Below, in pieces: positions 47,592-58,700 of a stretch of DNA of 64,000 nucleotides; the stretch's first letter is position 1; every line of letters starts with the position of its first letter. The notes below the pieces were generated by a model, which was not told the origin of the DNA, did not search any database, and worked only from the letters and a program-made list of their open reading frames with translations. The position numbers and the translations under genes were made by a program. The stretch is from Sambucus nigra (Eukaryota; Streptophyta; Magnoliopsida; Dipsacales; Adoxaceae), in NCBI GenBank assembly GCA_949130495.1, contig OX422222.1, positions 274,526,109-274,590,108 of the forward strand. The letters are read 5' to 3'.

Positions 47592-48629
47592 TGAGAATTC
47601 CATGGGATATCGATTTAAATAAATTCAAAAATTGCCAAGTTAGCCTTATCTAATCAGTGTTAAAAATCAAACCAAATTAATCCATCCCCTAAACTTGCAA
47701 CTACATGTATGTGTGTGTGTGTGTCAAACCATCACAAATAAAATTGCTAACTTGCAGATTTAAGGGAAAAAAAACTTCAGGAAAAACCTTTATTTCATTA
47801 TAATACTTACAATGATTATAGTGAAATCCGCAATGAGTTAATCGTAGAAAACCCACATAGTCTGTCGCCTAGAGTCAGCAAGAGCCACAACTCCAATTTA
47901 GCCCAGGAATACCCATGAGCACTCCCTATCGACACACAGTCGTCTTCAGCCTAATACTCCCCTCAAGATCACCTAGATCATCACTCTACAAGAGAAACTT
48001 GACACAAAACTTGTTCTCGAGTTCTAAAACAACTCACATAAACTATTGGGATCTTGTGAATTAAAAACAAAAGGGATTAAAGCCCTAAAAGTGAGAAGAC
48101 AAAGTATTCTGCCAAAGCAGTTTTGTCTATTGAAAATTCTCAGGTCCTCTTCTCAAAAATGATGTTGGAAAAACTAATTTTTAGGAAATTTAAGGCGACG
48201 CGTCGCTCGAGCGAAATAGGGTGTCACTCGAACAATAAGGAGATGTCCTTAGAATGACTTTTCGTGACTTCACGCGACATGAGGATGTCGCTCGAACGAG
48301 CTCCTATGTCGCTTGAAATAAATTTTCAAAAAAAAAAATTTTAATCTCAAAAATTATCTTACAGGTCTTGTAGAATAAATTTTGACGAAACACTCCGCAC
48401 CAACACTTAAAAAATATTTTGGAAAAATATCCCAACACATTTATATGAATTGTTAAGGGACTTAAAAACAACTTTAGAAAAATCTGTTTCATGGCGGCTT
48501 TTCTTATTGAAGAACTTTGATATTCAAACCCGTCTTTATGCGTGAAGGACCTTAAATTATTCTTCGACTATTGTAGCAGTATATGACATACTCAATTGAT
48601 AACGGATAATGTAAAATAATGTCCTAACA
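47592..48629 (-). repeat. 3' LTR (minus) of the Copia-type element
   Basis: About 1.04 kb, homologous to 51149-52176. Contains a short (GT)n run at about 47708-47723, and palindrome TCGCTCGAGCGA at 48203-48214 plus 'gtcgctcgaacga' at 48287-48299. Confidence 0.9.
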
Positions 48630-50200
48630 AATCTACCCATATGTCTATGCCGGAACAAAATAGAAAACATTTGAATTATCAAATCAAAAAGCCTATACAA
48701 ATATAATACCCTCCCATGAACCCAAAACTAAAAAGGTACTATAGATGCAAGTCGAAAACTTTTCTTCAAAAAATCTTCAACATCAAATCTTCAAATCTTT
48801 AATCATTTCTCATCAGGGTGTGCAAAATAACGATCTTCAATTGTGTACCAAAACACATCAAACAAAGAAAATACCTAGGTGACGCATCGAGTTTGAAATG
48901 ATATAAGAATAAATCGATCAATATAATCAAATCTCCCCCATAATGCAAAAACTCCCCCATAATCTATTCTTTCTCTTTTTATTTGACCGAAATGGATAAG
49001 AAAATGAATAAACAAAACAAACATGGAGTTGTCACGACAAAAATACATTACAAATATGAATCAAACTACGCTCATGCAAAGTGTAACTCAAAAGATTCCA
49101 CAAACTATTTTGATTTTTTAATTTTTCATACAAAATGCAAAATTAATTTTACAAAGCTCACACTCCATGAATTTACACTAAGACAACCAAATCATGGAAA
49201 CATAATGAATGGGTGTGAACATATTCGATAGGAAAATCAAAGCAATCAAACATAGCATATGTGCATAATGAATATGTATACTCCTAACGAATGAATCTCA
49301 AAATCGTCCTTAGGTGTCGAAAGTGTTTAATTTAAATGACATCAACTCAATTCATCAACACATCAAGGTCAAGAATGATTCCCGAACCAATAACGTCTAA
49401 AACTATGTAATTGATTTTTTATGACGTTGTTAGAAGGTGCAAACCAGTTTTTCATTTCTTTCCATCCAAACTCCCTCATAAATAATATTCATTTTTTTTC
49501 CTTTTGAGGTGACCCCTTTTGGCATATTTATCATTTTATTGCCTATAAATTTTTTTCGGGCTCTTTTAAACATTGGCTTTCACGACGAGTTAATTTTGTA
49601 CTCTCGTAGCCCTTTCCCATTATTCACTCATCATACTTCATTGCAATTAATACTCATAGTAAATGGTTCTTACATGCACTACTTCCATTGTCAAGTTTTA
49701 TCGCATATGGTTCATTTTAAAGATAAAATTGAGATGACAACACTCCGACCAATATGTGATAAACAAGTACAATAATCAAATAAATTCGTGCAAGTGTGCA
49801 TTAAAGGAACTCATGAGTCAAACATGTAGGAAATAACAACAATTCACATCTCAATGACTCCAAACATTGTATAGCACATGAATGAAATGATGGCACATAT
49901 CAAAACACGGTCAAATTATCATATGGATATGGAATGAAATTGTCACTCGATCATCCTGAATGTCCATTCATATACGGTGTAAAACAAAACACAAAACTCT
50001 TTTTGAATTTTTTCAAAAATTTAATCGAAACTAAAATCTTTTCGTATTTTTCAAAAGTTTTCAAAAAAACTAATACAAAAAGTACACAAGGCATAACACT
50101 AGGAAGAATATATCATGAAATATGACTAGCGTATGACAACCATCCGAACACAATCATCTATATGATATATCAAGAGAAGAATCATGTGCAAGAAATTGAG
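48630..50200. other. Interior of the Copia-type element, non-coding part
   Basis: No RT, integrase or protease motifs. Two polypurine stretches (minus, TATGGGGGAG type) at about 48932-48958 are possible PPT relatives. The sequence directly beside the left LTR is only weakly purine-rich. ORFs of 60-90 codons show no motif. Confidence 0.45.
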
Positions 50201-51045
50201 AATCAACAAGTTTAACATCTAGTACATCTAAAAGTGATTCCCTAACCCAAGTAGGTATGCAACGACACATAGGGATTTTAGGAATCAAGGGAACACTAGA
50301 TTTCAACTTCCTAGGACTTTTTCGAAGATCAAAACAAAAATGCCTAAGGTGACCTTTCCTACCATAACATGAACATGACTGAACGGGTTAAATGACACCG
50401 ATGGGTTGACCTTTTCTAACGTCCTTGGGATCTATGAAACCCCTAAAATAAATATGGTCTTGGCTTTAACACTCGAAACATGAGAACACTACGAGCCACT
50501 ACCATTCCTACCAACACTACTCGAGTTTGTCAAATCATTTTTTATGTCCAAAATTTGTTACCCAATCAAAGAATTAGACTCTTCCAATTTTAGGGACTAT
50601 TTCTCTAAATTTTTAATAACTCCTACGAGGTTATCACGTTTGTTCTTAAAATATACACACTTATCCCTAAGAGTCTTCTCACGTGACACAAACTCATGGA
50701 GAAAAATATTTTTATCCACTTTGGCACAAACAGAAATCCTAAAATTTTTAAAGTCATTTAATTCTTTTTTCTAAAAATAGGAATCTATCATCACTCTCCT
50801 TTTTAGACAATTTGAACGCATTAAAGTCAGGGTCCAAAGAAACAAATTTATCATGATAAAAATCTCTTTGATCTTGAACTGTTTGCAAAAGATCCATAGC
50901 GGATTTAAAACAACAATTTTCCTTTTACAAAATATCAATTCTTTTAGCTAACGTCAAATTCAAACTATTTAAATCATTAAAACTCTGACTCGTGTCATCA
51001 AGGGGAGGCATCCGATTACCTAAGTGCTCCATTGAAAAAATTGCG
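50200..51045 (-). pseudogene. Copia gag remnant
   Basis: Near the PBS the minus strand reads M-E-H-L-G-N-R with 'NDLNSLNLTLAKRIDIL', then several coiled-coil-like fragments broken by stops. Next come 'CSCYGRKGHLRHFCFDLRK' (50334-50375 for the knuckle core) and a basic tail. The layout of coiled coil then one knuckle is that of SIRE/Maximus-type Copia gag. The second zinc-binding Cys has become Tyr. Inactive. Confidence 0.6.
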
Positions 51046-51129
51046 ATTTTTCACAAAATAGATTTTTCAAAAAAGATCAAGATCACACAAATTTTACGAA
51101 AAACAAGGATCACTTAATAACTTATAGAC

Positions 51130-51145
51130 ACTCGATATGATACCA
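51130..51145 (-). other. Primer binding site, initiator tRNA-Met-like
   Basis: Minus strand TGGTATCATATCGAGT, three nucleotides inside the right LTR; typical TGGTATCA start. Confidence 0.7.
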
Positions 51146-51148
51146 ATT

Positions 51149-51258
51149 TGAGAATTCTATGTGCTATTGATTTACATAAATTCACAAATTTCCAAATTAA
51201 CCTCATTTAATCAGTGTAAAAACTCAAACCAAATTAATTCAACCCCTAAACAAGCAAC

Positions 51259-51293
<35 letters not shown>

Positions 51294-52176
51294 ACGCCAA
51301 ACCATCACAAATAAAATTTATAACTCGCAGATTTTAGAAAAAACCCCTTTCGGGTAAAACCTTTATTTCACTATAATACTTACAATCGCAATGACTTAAC
51401 TGCAGAAAAGCCACATAGACCATAGCCTCGAGTCGGCAAGAATCGCAACTCCAATTCAGCTGAGGAATACCCACGAGCACTCCCTATCGATAAGCAGTCA
51501 TCTTCAGCCCAATACTCCCCTCAAGAGCACCTAGATCAGCAATAGAGATCCTCTTTACAAGAGAAAATTAACACCAGATGTGCTCTTGGGTTCTAAAATA
51601 ACTCACATAAACTATTAGGATCTTGGGAATTGAAAACAAAATGGATTAAAGCCCTAAAAGTGAGAAGACAAAGTATTCTGCCAAAGCAGTTTCGTCTATT
51701 GAAAATTCTCAGGTCTTCTTCTCAAAAACAAAGTTGGAAAAACTAATTTATAAAAAATCTAAGGCTCGAATGAAATATGGCGTCGCTCAAACGAGAAGGC
51801 GATGTTGTTAGAATGAGTTAGCGCGACATGAGGATGTCGCTCGAACGAACTCCTCTATCGCTCAAATGATGTTTTAAAAAATAAATTTTTAATCTCAAAA
51901 ATTCGCCTACAGGTCTTGTAAAATAAATTTTGATGAAACACTCCACTCGAACACTTAGAAAATATTTTCAAAACATATCCCAACACATTTATATGAACCG
52001 TTAAGGGACTTAAACATAACCTTACGAAATCTATCTCGTGGAGGCTTTTCTTGTTGAAGAACTTTGATATTCGGATCCGTCTTGATGCTTGAATGATCTT
52101 GAATTATTCTTCAATTGTTGTAGCGGTATATGACATACTCAATTGATAATGTACAATATAAAATAATGTCATTACA
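51149..52176 (-). repeat. 5' LTR (minus) of the Copia-type element
   Basis: About 1.03 kb, paired with 47592-48629. Carries a longer (GT)n run (51263-51292), a TATA-like TTTATAAATTAG (minus) at 51744-51755, and upstream of it the 'gtcgctcgaacga' motifs (51785-51870). Confidence 0.9.
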
Positions 52177-52990
52177 CTTTCTCCTACACCCTACCAACTT
52201 CGCCGATCAGGCTATATCACTCCTTATCAGAGCATGCATCACTGTCCACGCCCGTTCTGGAGGTAAAGATATAGAATTGTCATAAGTATTGAACTAACTC
52301 CCATAGTTAGGACTGAAATTTCCATCTCAGATGATAGTTGACTGTTATAGATTTAGTGTGTTGTTCTGCTCGAACATGGACCCGAGAGTCAAATAATTGG
52401 GTGGTACCGACCGATGAAGTCAGTTTAGATGATGTGGTCCAGATCATGGTCAATTTATTTCAACATATCGGTAATATTTGTAGTATATCCGAGTTCCTCG
52501 ATGCTTTGAAACTACAAGGGCGTCTAGTCCCTTCGCTTTTACATCTCCTCATTGAATAGGAGAATTTATATGAAGAAGCCGTTGAAGTTGTGGAATTTAT
52601 TGACTTTTCATGGAAAGATAATGTCATTGCTATGGGTGGGGGGACAAATTCAATAATTTAGAGAACGGTTCGAAAAAGGCTAGTCTGATAGTCAGCATAT
52701 GTGGGATGATATCATTTAAGGAGCTACTAGGAAAGATCAACAAAGTGGCTGAACAACCTGAGATCGATGAGGAAACAGGGTTTCTATTTTTCCCCTCTTT
52801 CGTGAACCACATGACCAGGTTAGAGAGGCACTAACAAACCCCAAGCCTATAGCCATCAACAAACAACAAAGGAAAGGGTGTTGAGAATCTTCCTATGCTA
52901 GAAATGACCCTTGGGGAAAGCAAGATCCTCGATCGGTTGAAGAAAACCTAAACCAACCTCACTTTATGGGGACTCTTTATATCTTCCCAG
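52177..52990 (+). pseudogene. Broken gag-protease linker of element B
   Basis: Resumes element B after the Copia-type insertion. A 73-codon open piece (52338-52559) and further fragments ('TFRKRLV', 'FSPLS') are divided by stops and frameshifts. No domain is recognised. Position suggests the spacer before protease. One reading, 'SCIGML.SSYSEDPQF', leads toward the protease frame at 53006. Confidence 0.4.
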
Positions 52991-54057
52991 CTGCATCGGA
53001 ATGCTTTGATCAAGCTACTCAGAGGACCCACAGTTCCTCCTTCTACCACGCCAGAAGAAGTAGTGAATTTGGTCGGATCTCTAACCTATACTAAAATGTT
53101 CTCCTTCTCTGAATTAGAAATCCCTAAGATTGGTTCAGACCACAATTATGATCTCAAAATCTCTGTTGAAGTCATGGGAAAGACTATCTCGCTCTCTCTT
53201 ATCGATAATGGATCATCTTTTAATGTCTGCCCATTAAGAACCCTCAATTGTTTGGGAATGAAATTAAGTGACCTTGCTCCAACCTCTCTCACAGTTTGTG
53301 CCTATGATCACACCCGCTGAGAAGTGATAGGAACCATAAATCTTGCAATAAGGGCTGGCCCTATAAATATGGTTATTGAATTCCAAGCCATCGATATCCC
53401 AACTTATTTCAATCTACTGCTCGAACGACCATGGGTCCATAGAATCAAGGTGGTGTCTTGTTCCCTTCATAAAAAACTAAAGTTGTTCACCAATGGGTAG
53501 GTCATCGCCATCTTGGGTTATGATAACAATTCCAAGAATGCAAGCCCCAGCAATTCAGTACTAGAGATACAGCACGGGACATATAATATGCTTATGTGAG
53601 GTTTCTGAGATGAACAACTTCTACTCCTAGCATGGGATGATTTCAAAGATAGGGTTTGACCAGAATATAACCCTCATGGCAACATCAATGTAATCCAGAA
53701 GTTCAATAAGATGCACTCTATGCCTGGACTAGGGCTGGGATAAAGACAAGAAGGGATACTTGAAGCCATTATGTTGAAGAAGGCTTTTCCTCCCTATGGC
53801 TTGGGTTATCATCTATCGGTATAAGAACTCAGAATGATCAATCATCCTCGATTAAAGATAATATTAGAAAGTGCCAAGACTATCTCGAGAGATTCCTTAA
53901 ACGGAAGATTCATCAGAGAAGTTAAAGATTTCCCCATCTATGTCTTTCCTGAACCGTGTTATGATCATGTGGACAAGAAGTTGAAACCTGGAATTGAAAT
54001 CTTTCTCCAATAAAGCTACATATGGGACGAGGGTTCCCTGCATCAACTGCGACCACT
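52990..54057 (+). pseudogene. Protease and G-patch-like segment of element B
   Basis: Starting about 53006: 'VVNLVGSLTY', 'KISVEVMGKTISLSLIDNGS' with active site DNGSS (residues 67-71 of the frame, an accepted Ogre variant), 'CAYDHTR' + stop + 'EVIGTINLAI', 'LLERPWVHRIKVV' and 'SLHKKLKLF'. This is the full order of an Ogre/Tat protease. Further on 'MPGLGLG.RQEGILEAI' and 'FPPYGLGYHL' (about 53715-53820) match the G-patch-like segment between protease and RT in Ogre elements. In-frame stops interrupt it several times. Confidence 0.8.
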
Positions 54058-54058
54058 C

Positions 54059-54397
54059 ATGGAAAAGACCATAGTTGATATCGGAGATTCTAAAGGAAGT
54101 AACTCCGAGGATTCATTGAATTTACAAATAGGGGATACATCGTCGGATCCATCCCGTCTGATCAAAGCTGCCAATGCACCTCTCCTCAAATGGCATGATG
54201 CACCGCTACCACCTGTTGATATTCAGCTTAACCCTGATGTTTATCCTCCTTCCTCTTCCCTAGTTGTTCCTCTTTACTCTGATGTAATCGAAACCTCCTT
54301 TGATGAGGTTCTCAATGTTATTTTTTGTATTAAGGAAATAAACAATGATTTTGAGTATCTTGTTGTGCCTAACATTAATTATCTTGATTCTAATTAA
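54059..54397 (+). pseudogene. Protease-RT spacer ORF of element B
   Basis: A 112-codon open stretch, acidic and Ser/Pro-rich, with 'LNPDVYPPSSSLVVPLYSDVIET' and 'VLNVIFCIKEINNDFEYLVV'. It lies between the G-patch-like segment and RT and was part of the pol polyprotein spacer. No enzymatic motif is present. Confidence 0.55.
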
Positions 54398-54534
54398 ACT
54401 CTTGATGATGATAATTTTATAAATGAAAAATTCTTAACTGATCTAAATTAGGTTAACAACAAACAACATAACCACGTTCAAGTTAATGAAGATGAAAATG
54501 TTGTTATTAATCTCAGTTCTAGTAGCTAACTACG

Positions 54535-55957
54535 TGAGATTAGGATAGGGGCCACCTTTGACGACCTTGAGGGCGTGAAACTTGAGGAATTACTAAAGGA
54601 ATTGGTAGATGTATCCGCATGGTCCTATGATAATATGCTCGACATTGACCCTAGGATAGCTCAGCATCAAATTCCCACTCTCTTTGAATGCAAACCAGTC
54701 AAATAGAAACTGTCAAAGCCCCATAATGAATGGTCGCTCAAAGTTAAAGAAGAAGTGGTCAAATAGTTGAATGTGGGTTTCATTTGTGTGATCGAATATC
54801 CCACATGTCTAGTCAATATCGTACCCATGTCAAAATCAGGAGGGAAGGTTCACATGTGCGTCGACTACTAAGACTTGAATAAGGCCTCTCCAAAGGGTGA
54901 TTACTCGCTACCGAAGATCAACATGATTATGGACAATACGGCCAATCACACTCTCAAGTCATTTGTTAATGGGTGTGTTGGATATAATCAGATCAAGATG
55001 CACCCAAATCATCAAGAGAAAACTGCGTTCATCACCCTTTGGGGAACCTTTTGCTACACCGTCATGCCATTTGGTATAAAAAATGCAGGGGCTACCTACC
55101 AGAAGACTAACACAACCATCTTGAATGATCTGATACCCAGAGAAGTTGAGGTCTATGTGGATGATATTATTATTAAGTCTAAGACTAGGGAAGGTCATGT
55201 TCCCACTCTTCAAAAATTCTTCAAACGACTGCGATAATATGAGATGCGACTTAATCCATAGAAATGTGTCTTCGGCATTACCAAAGTAAAACTCTAAGGA
55301 TTCATGGTTAGTGATAAAGGGATAAAATCCATACACAAAATGCCACCACCCCAAATGGAGAAGGAAGTCCGGGGATCCCTTGGATAATTGCAGTATATCA
55401 ATCAGTTCATCAGCCAGCTGGCTTCCATTTGTGAGGCCATCTTCAAACTCCTCCAAAAAGATTCAACCAAAGTTTGGAACGAATCTTTCCACGAAGACTT
55501 TGACTCAATAAAGCAATACCTAACCTGACCTATGGTACTCATACCACCGCAACTTGGTTTTCCCCTACTCCTTTACCTAACCATAATAGATACCACAGTT
55601 GGGGCTTTGCTATCCCAATACCTTGAAGAAACTTGCAAAGAGAGAGATATCTACTATGTTAGTCACAATTTGGTCTGGTATGAAGTTAACTACATAGCTC
55701 TAGAGAAAGCATGTCTCACCCTTGTCTGGGTCACCCAAAAGATACGACACTACATGATCGACTTTCCCATCAAACTTGTATCCCAAATAGATCCCATAGA
55801 AAACATACTCAAGAAGCCCGCCTTATCTAGCCAAATGTCCCGTTGGTTGATGTTTTTAGCCGAGTTTGATATTTTATATGTCATGAAGAAAGCCATGAAA
55901 GGAAGAGCCATCTCTGATTACCTTGTAGAGTACCTTATGGAAGAAGTCGATGTCTAG
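54535..55957 (+). pseudogene. Reverse transcriptase-RNase H of element B
   Basis: One frame can be followed for about 470 codons, broken by roughly eight stops. It contains 'LVDVSAWSYDNMLDIDPRIA', 'ECKPVK', 'EVVK.LNVGFI', 'VNIVPMSKSGGKVHMCVDY' then 'DLNKASPK', 'MPFGIKNAGATYQK', intact catalytic YVDD (residues 94-97 of the 54875 frame) and 'LNP.KCVFGI'. RNase H follows: 'LLLYLTIIDTTVGALLSQY', 'IYYVSHNL', 'ALEKACLTLVWVTQKIRHY', 'PALSSQMSRWLMFLAEFDI'. Motifs are closest to Ogre/Tat as I know them. Two conserved Arg positions (VDY-R-DLN and LG-R-LQY) are now TAA stops. Confidence 0.88.
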
Positions 55958-56007
55958 ATTTACGAATTCCTAAATGAGAATATCCTTGATTAATCCCAAG
56001 AAAATCT

Positions 56008-56130
56008 TTGATGGTAAATGTTCTTTAATGGTGCTACCAATAAGAAAGGGTATGGCATTGGGATACTCCTAATTTCCCTTGATGACTCTCACACTCCCAT
56101 TGCCATCAAACTTGATTTTCCTTAAACCAA
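56008..56130 (+). pseudogene. Second (archaeal-type) RNase H of element B
   Basis: 'MFFNGATNKKGYGIGILLIS' followed by 'SHTPIAIKLDFP' is the start of the extra RNase H of Tat/Ogre elements (FDGA....GyGaG..L......pia.kLdFp). The first catalytic Asp is Asn here. The remainder (to about 56570) is frameshifted, with only fragments such as 'YLPKEKI.QDDALATLATM' readable. Confidence 0.75.
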
Positions 56131-56569
56131 CAAATAACGGAATAAGAGGTGTTCGTGGTAGGCCCCAAAGTTTCCCTCAAGAGAGGAATTGATACCTCGA
56201 TGTCTATGGGAATTCATCCCTCATAATTGATCAAGTGCTCAAAAAATGGAAAGTCAAGGATGAGAAATTCTTACCTTCCATGCCCACCTAGAAGAGCTAG
56301 CTTTCCAATTCTAAGAACTCACCTTCCACTACCTACCCAAAGAAAAAATAAACCAAGATGATGCCCTTGCTACCTTAGCCACCATGATTGACATGCCCGA
56401 AGGAATAACCATGTCCCTTTTCCTTGTCCAAAAATAAGATAAACTAACCCACTGCTACCACATCGAGATTATCATAGAAGAAGACCCTAAGATAGCCAAC
56501 TACTAGTACAATGATATTTAACACCTCCTCAAGCATGGTAAGTATCACCAAGGCTCTAAAAATAAAAAT

Positions 56570-57352
56570 GGAACAACCCTCTACAGACTGGCTGCCCAGT
56601 ATATTTCCTGTGAGAAAGCACTGTTCAAGAGAAACTTCGATGGCACCCATTTACACGCATAGAAGGAGATGACATTGAATGGATGATGCAAAAAATCCAC
56701 AGCGGGGAATATAAACCCCACGTGAATGGTCATATGCTCTCCAAGAAGATGATTCGACAAGCTTACTACTAGATTACCATGGTTTAGGATTGCACAACCT
56801 ACATCCGAAGATGCCTCAAATTCCAACAGTTTTCTAACCTACAACACTTGCCTCCCCGAGAATTGTACAACATGACTTCTCTTTGGATGTTCTCCACATG
56901 GGGCATCGACATCATATGGAAAGTTACATCAAAATCATCCAATGGGAATGAATTCATCCTAGTTCCCATTGACTACTTAACTAACTGAGTTGAAGCCAAG
57001 TCATAGGGAGTGCTGAATGCAAAGAAGGTGGCCAACTTTATCCAAAAAACATCATCTATCGATATGGAGTCCCAAACGAGCTAGTATTGGATAATAGGTT
57101 ACACTTCAAAGCAGGAGTTACAAAGTAGGTCGATGATTATGGGATTCAGAAACACAAATCCTCTCCCTACTAACCTCAAACCAATGGAGAAGTTGAAGCA
57201 CCTAATAAGAACCTCAAAGCCAGCATCACCATGATGATTGAGATTTATCGAGATTGGGCCGATAGGATCCCTTATGGCCTCTGGGGCTATCGTACTTCAG
57301 TTCGAACCTCTAATGGGTCTACCCCTTACTCTCCAGTCTACGGATTACACTG
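56570..57352 (+). pseudogene. Integrase of element B, C-terminally truncated
   Basis: Zinc-domain part: 'LYRLAAQYISCEKALFKRNF', 'MMQKIHSGEYKPHVNGHMLS', 'DCTTYIRRCLKFQQF'. Core: 'MTSLWMFSTWGIDII' (about 56870-56915) with the first catalytic Asp, 'SSNGNEFILVPIDYLTN' and, past frameshifts, 'GYRTSVRTSNGSTPYSPVYG' (57288-57345). The frame then ends in a stop, and antisense-gene sequence begins at once. The GPY/F-like C-terminal domain present in element A is missing, so a deletion joined the integrase to the antisense region. Confidence 0.8.
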
Positions 57353-58062
57353 ATGAAATAGCATGAGAAGAATTTTGGTACCGCCGGCAAAGGATACTCA
57401 TGTGGAACCGCCATATGGAACCTCTCTGATAGCCACATGAACAACATTATAGGGCTACCCCTCAGAATGTCGGAACAACCTTCCTGCCACGCATCTAGAC
57501 GATTCAAAATCTCTGCCAGAATCACCGTTGTAGGATTGCGATGGTATGACATCCAGGAAATGATATCTTTAATTTGGGGGTTCATTAGTATTTCTACAGT
57601 TACCAATAGAAGTTTTGAAACCAGGCCCAGAATGATGGCTCCAGCATAGACAGCTTCATAAACATCCTGCAAATGTACAGACTCCAGCACCGTAGGAAGA
57701 TAAATCACTCCTCCCATGACCAACGACCTTGTTGTCGAAGGTGAAATATGGAGAAGTCCCACCAACATCTCCCTAGGGGACCGGTAAAACTCAAGCATAG
57801 TCACTGCAACGCTGGGATTTATCCCCAACATGGAAGAAAACTCTTCGTAGGTCGGACATATTTCATCCAACCAAAAGCGAAAGACATGGTCTTTGGGGCA
57901 CCAGAACTCAACCACCTCAATCAACATATTCCACTCTATGGGACTATTATTCCATAAAGAGACTTGCCGCATGTTGAAAGCGTCGTAGTCAATGTTATAG
58001 GAGCACATCGCTTCCAATGTTTCGAGGTAGTTTGCAAACTCAACACTACCAGGGAGAGCCAT
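57319..58062 (-). CDS. Antisense ORF 1 of element B, 247 aa, DUF7745/PMD-like family
   Basis: An uninterrupted ORF on the strand opposite pol, starting MALPGSVEF. Residues 53-80 ('FWCPKDHVFRFW...CPTYEEFSSMLG') match the pattern W/F..p....F.F...e..PT.EEfs.LLg of an uncharacterised plant family (DUF7745 or relatives, from memory) often found in or near retrotransposons. 'WMSYHRNP' and 'WLSERF' follow. No catalytic motif is seen; function unknown. A TATA box lies about 90 bp upstream with a CT-rich leader. The last about 15 residues cross into antisense integrase, so the natural C-terminus is probably lost. It is the longest open frame in element B. Confidence 0.65.
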   Translation of the reverse strand: MALPGSVEFANYLETLEAMCSYNIDYDAFNMRQVSLWNNSPIEWNMLIEVVEFWCPKDHVFRFWLDEICPTYEEFSSMLGINPSVAVTMLEFYRSPREMLVGLLHISPSTTRSLVMGGVIYLPTVLESVHLQDVYEAVYAGAIILGLVSKLLLVTVEILMNPQIKDIISWMSYHRNPTTVILAEILNRLDAWQEGCSDILRGSPIMLFMWLSERFHMAVPHEYPLPAVPKFFSCYFISVIRRLESKG

Positions 58063-58144
58063 ATCACAAAATAAGAAGATAGTGAGAAAAGAAGAATGTG
58101 AAGAAGAAGGAGTGTGGAAGTGTGAAGAAAAAACTTAATCTGCA

Positions 58145-58156
58145 CCCCTATTTATA
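58145..58156 (-). promoter_or_regulatory. TATA box of antisense ORF 1
   Basis: Minus strand TATAAATAGGGG, 83-94 bp upstream of the ATG at 58062, with a C/T-rich leader (CTTCTTCTTCACATTC) between. Strong consensus and spacing for a plant promoter. Confidence 0.65.
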
Positions 58157-58162
58157 CTTTAA

Positions 58163-58652
58163 GGCTTTCAAATAAAGACAAGGAACCCCACAGAAATCGG
58201 AGGAAAACTTACCCCACCAAGTACTAAACAATTTAAGAAAGTACAATCAAAGCCTTGGATTGAGTGGACTGGACTGACATGCCCATAGGAAACCTCCTAT
58301 TTTTGGGAAAATTCCCCTTTTCCCTTTTTGCAAAAAAAAAAAAACTCAATAAAAATAATTTTTATTTTAAGGGAATTTTGAATTTCCTTAACCTTATGTT
58401 TTTACTTATCCCATTTAAAATTAGAAAATGCCCCTATCATTTTTAATTCTTTTTATGGTCTCAGAAAGCAAAGTAAGAAAGATAATGTGCATTATTCACT
58501 AAAATTAGAAATGAATAAAAATGTCATTTCATTCGCATAGATATTTGTTGTGTTACATAAAGTTTACAGGAAAAATAAAAAATACAACGAGACTCAGCCC
58601 AAACCCACCTACTTTTTCTCTCTCTCACTCACATTTTCTCTATCCATTCACC

Positions 58653-58692
<40 letters not shown>

Positions 58693-58700
58693 TTCTTTCT
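58163..58700. other. Spacer between the two antisense genes
   Basis: AT-rich with a (CT)n run at about 58656-58690 and 'ctctctc' words to 58710. The 107-codon + ORF at 58550-58873 is a Ser/Leu artefact of the CT run. No other feature. Confidence 0.5.

Larger units (their letters stand above)
47592..52176 (-). mobile_element. Non-autonomous Copia (SIRE-like) LTR element nested in element B
   Basis: LTRs at 47592-48629 and 51149-52176 begin TGAGAATTC and end ..ACA on +. A TGGTATCA-type PBS (minus) abuts the right LTR, so it reads right to left. Flanking pentamers ctttt / ctttc match 4 of 5. The only coding trace is a decayed gag with a SIRE-like knuckle; no RT or integrase is seen. It interrupts the gag-protease linker of element B. 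Confidence 0.85.

Noticed and set aside
54959..55456. 165-codon minus-strand ORF
   Set aside because: Shadow of the RT domain on +, which has clear RT motifs over the same DNA.
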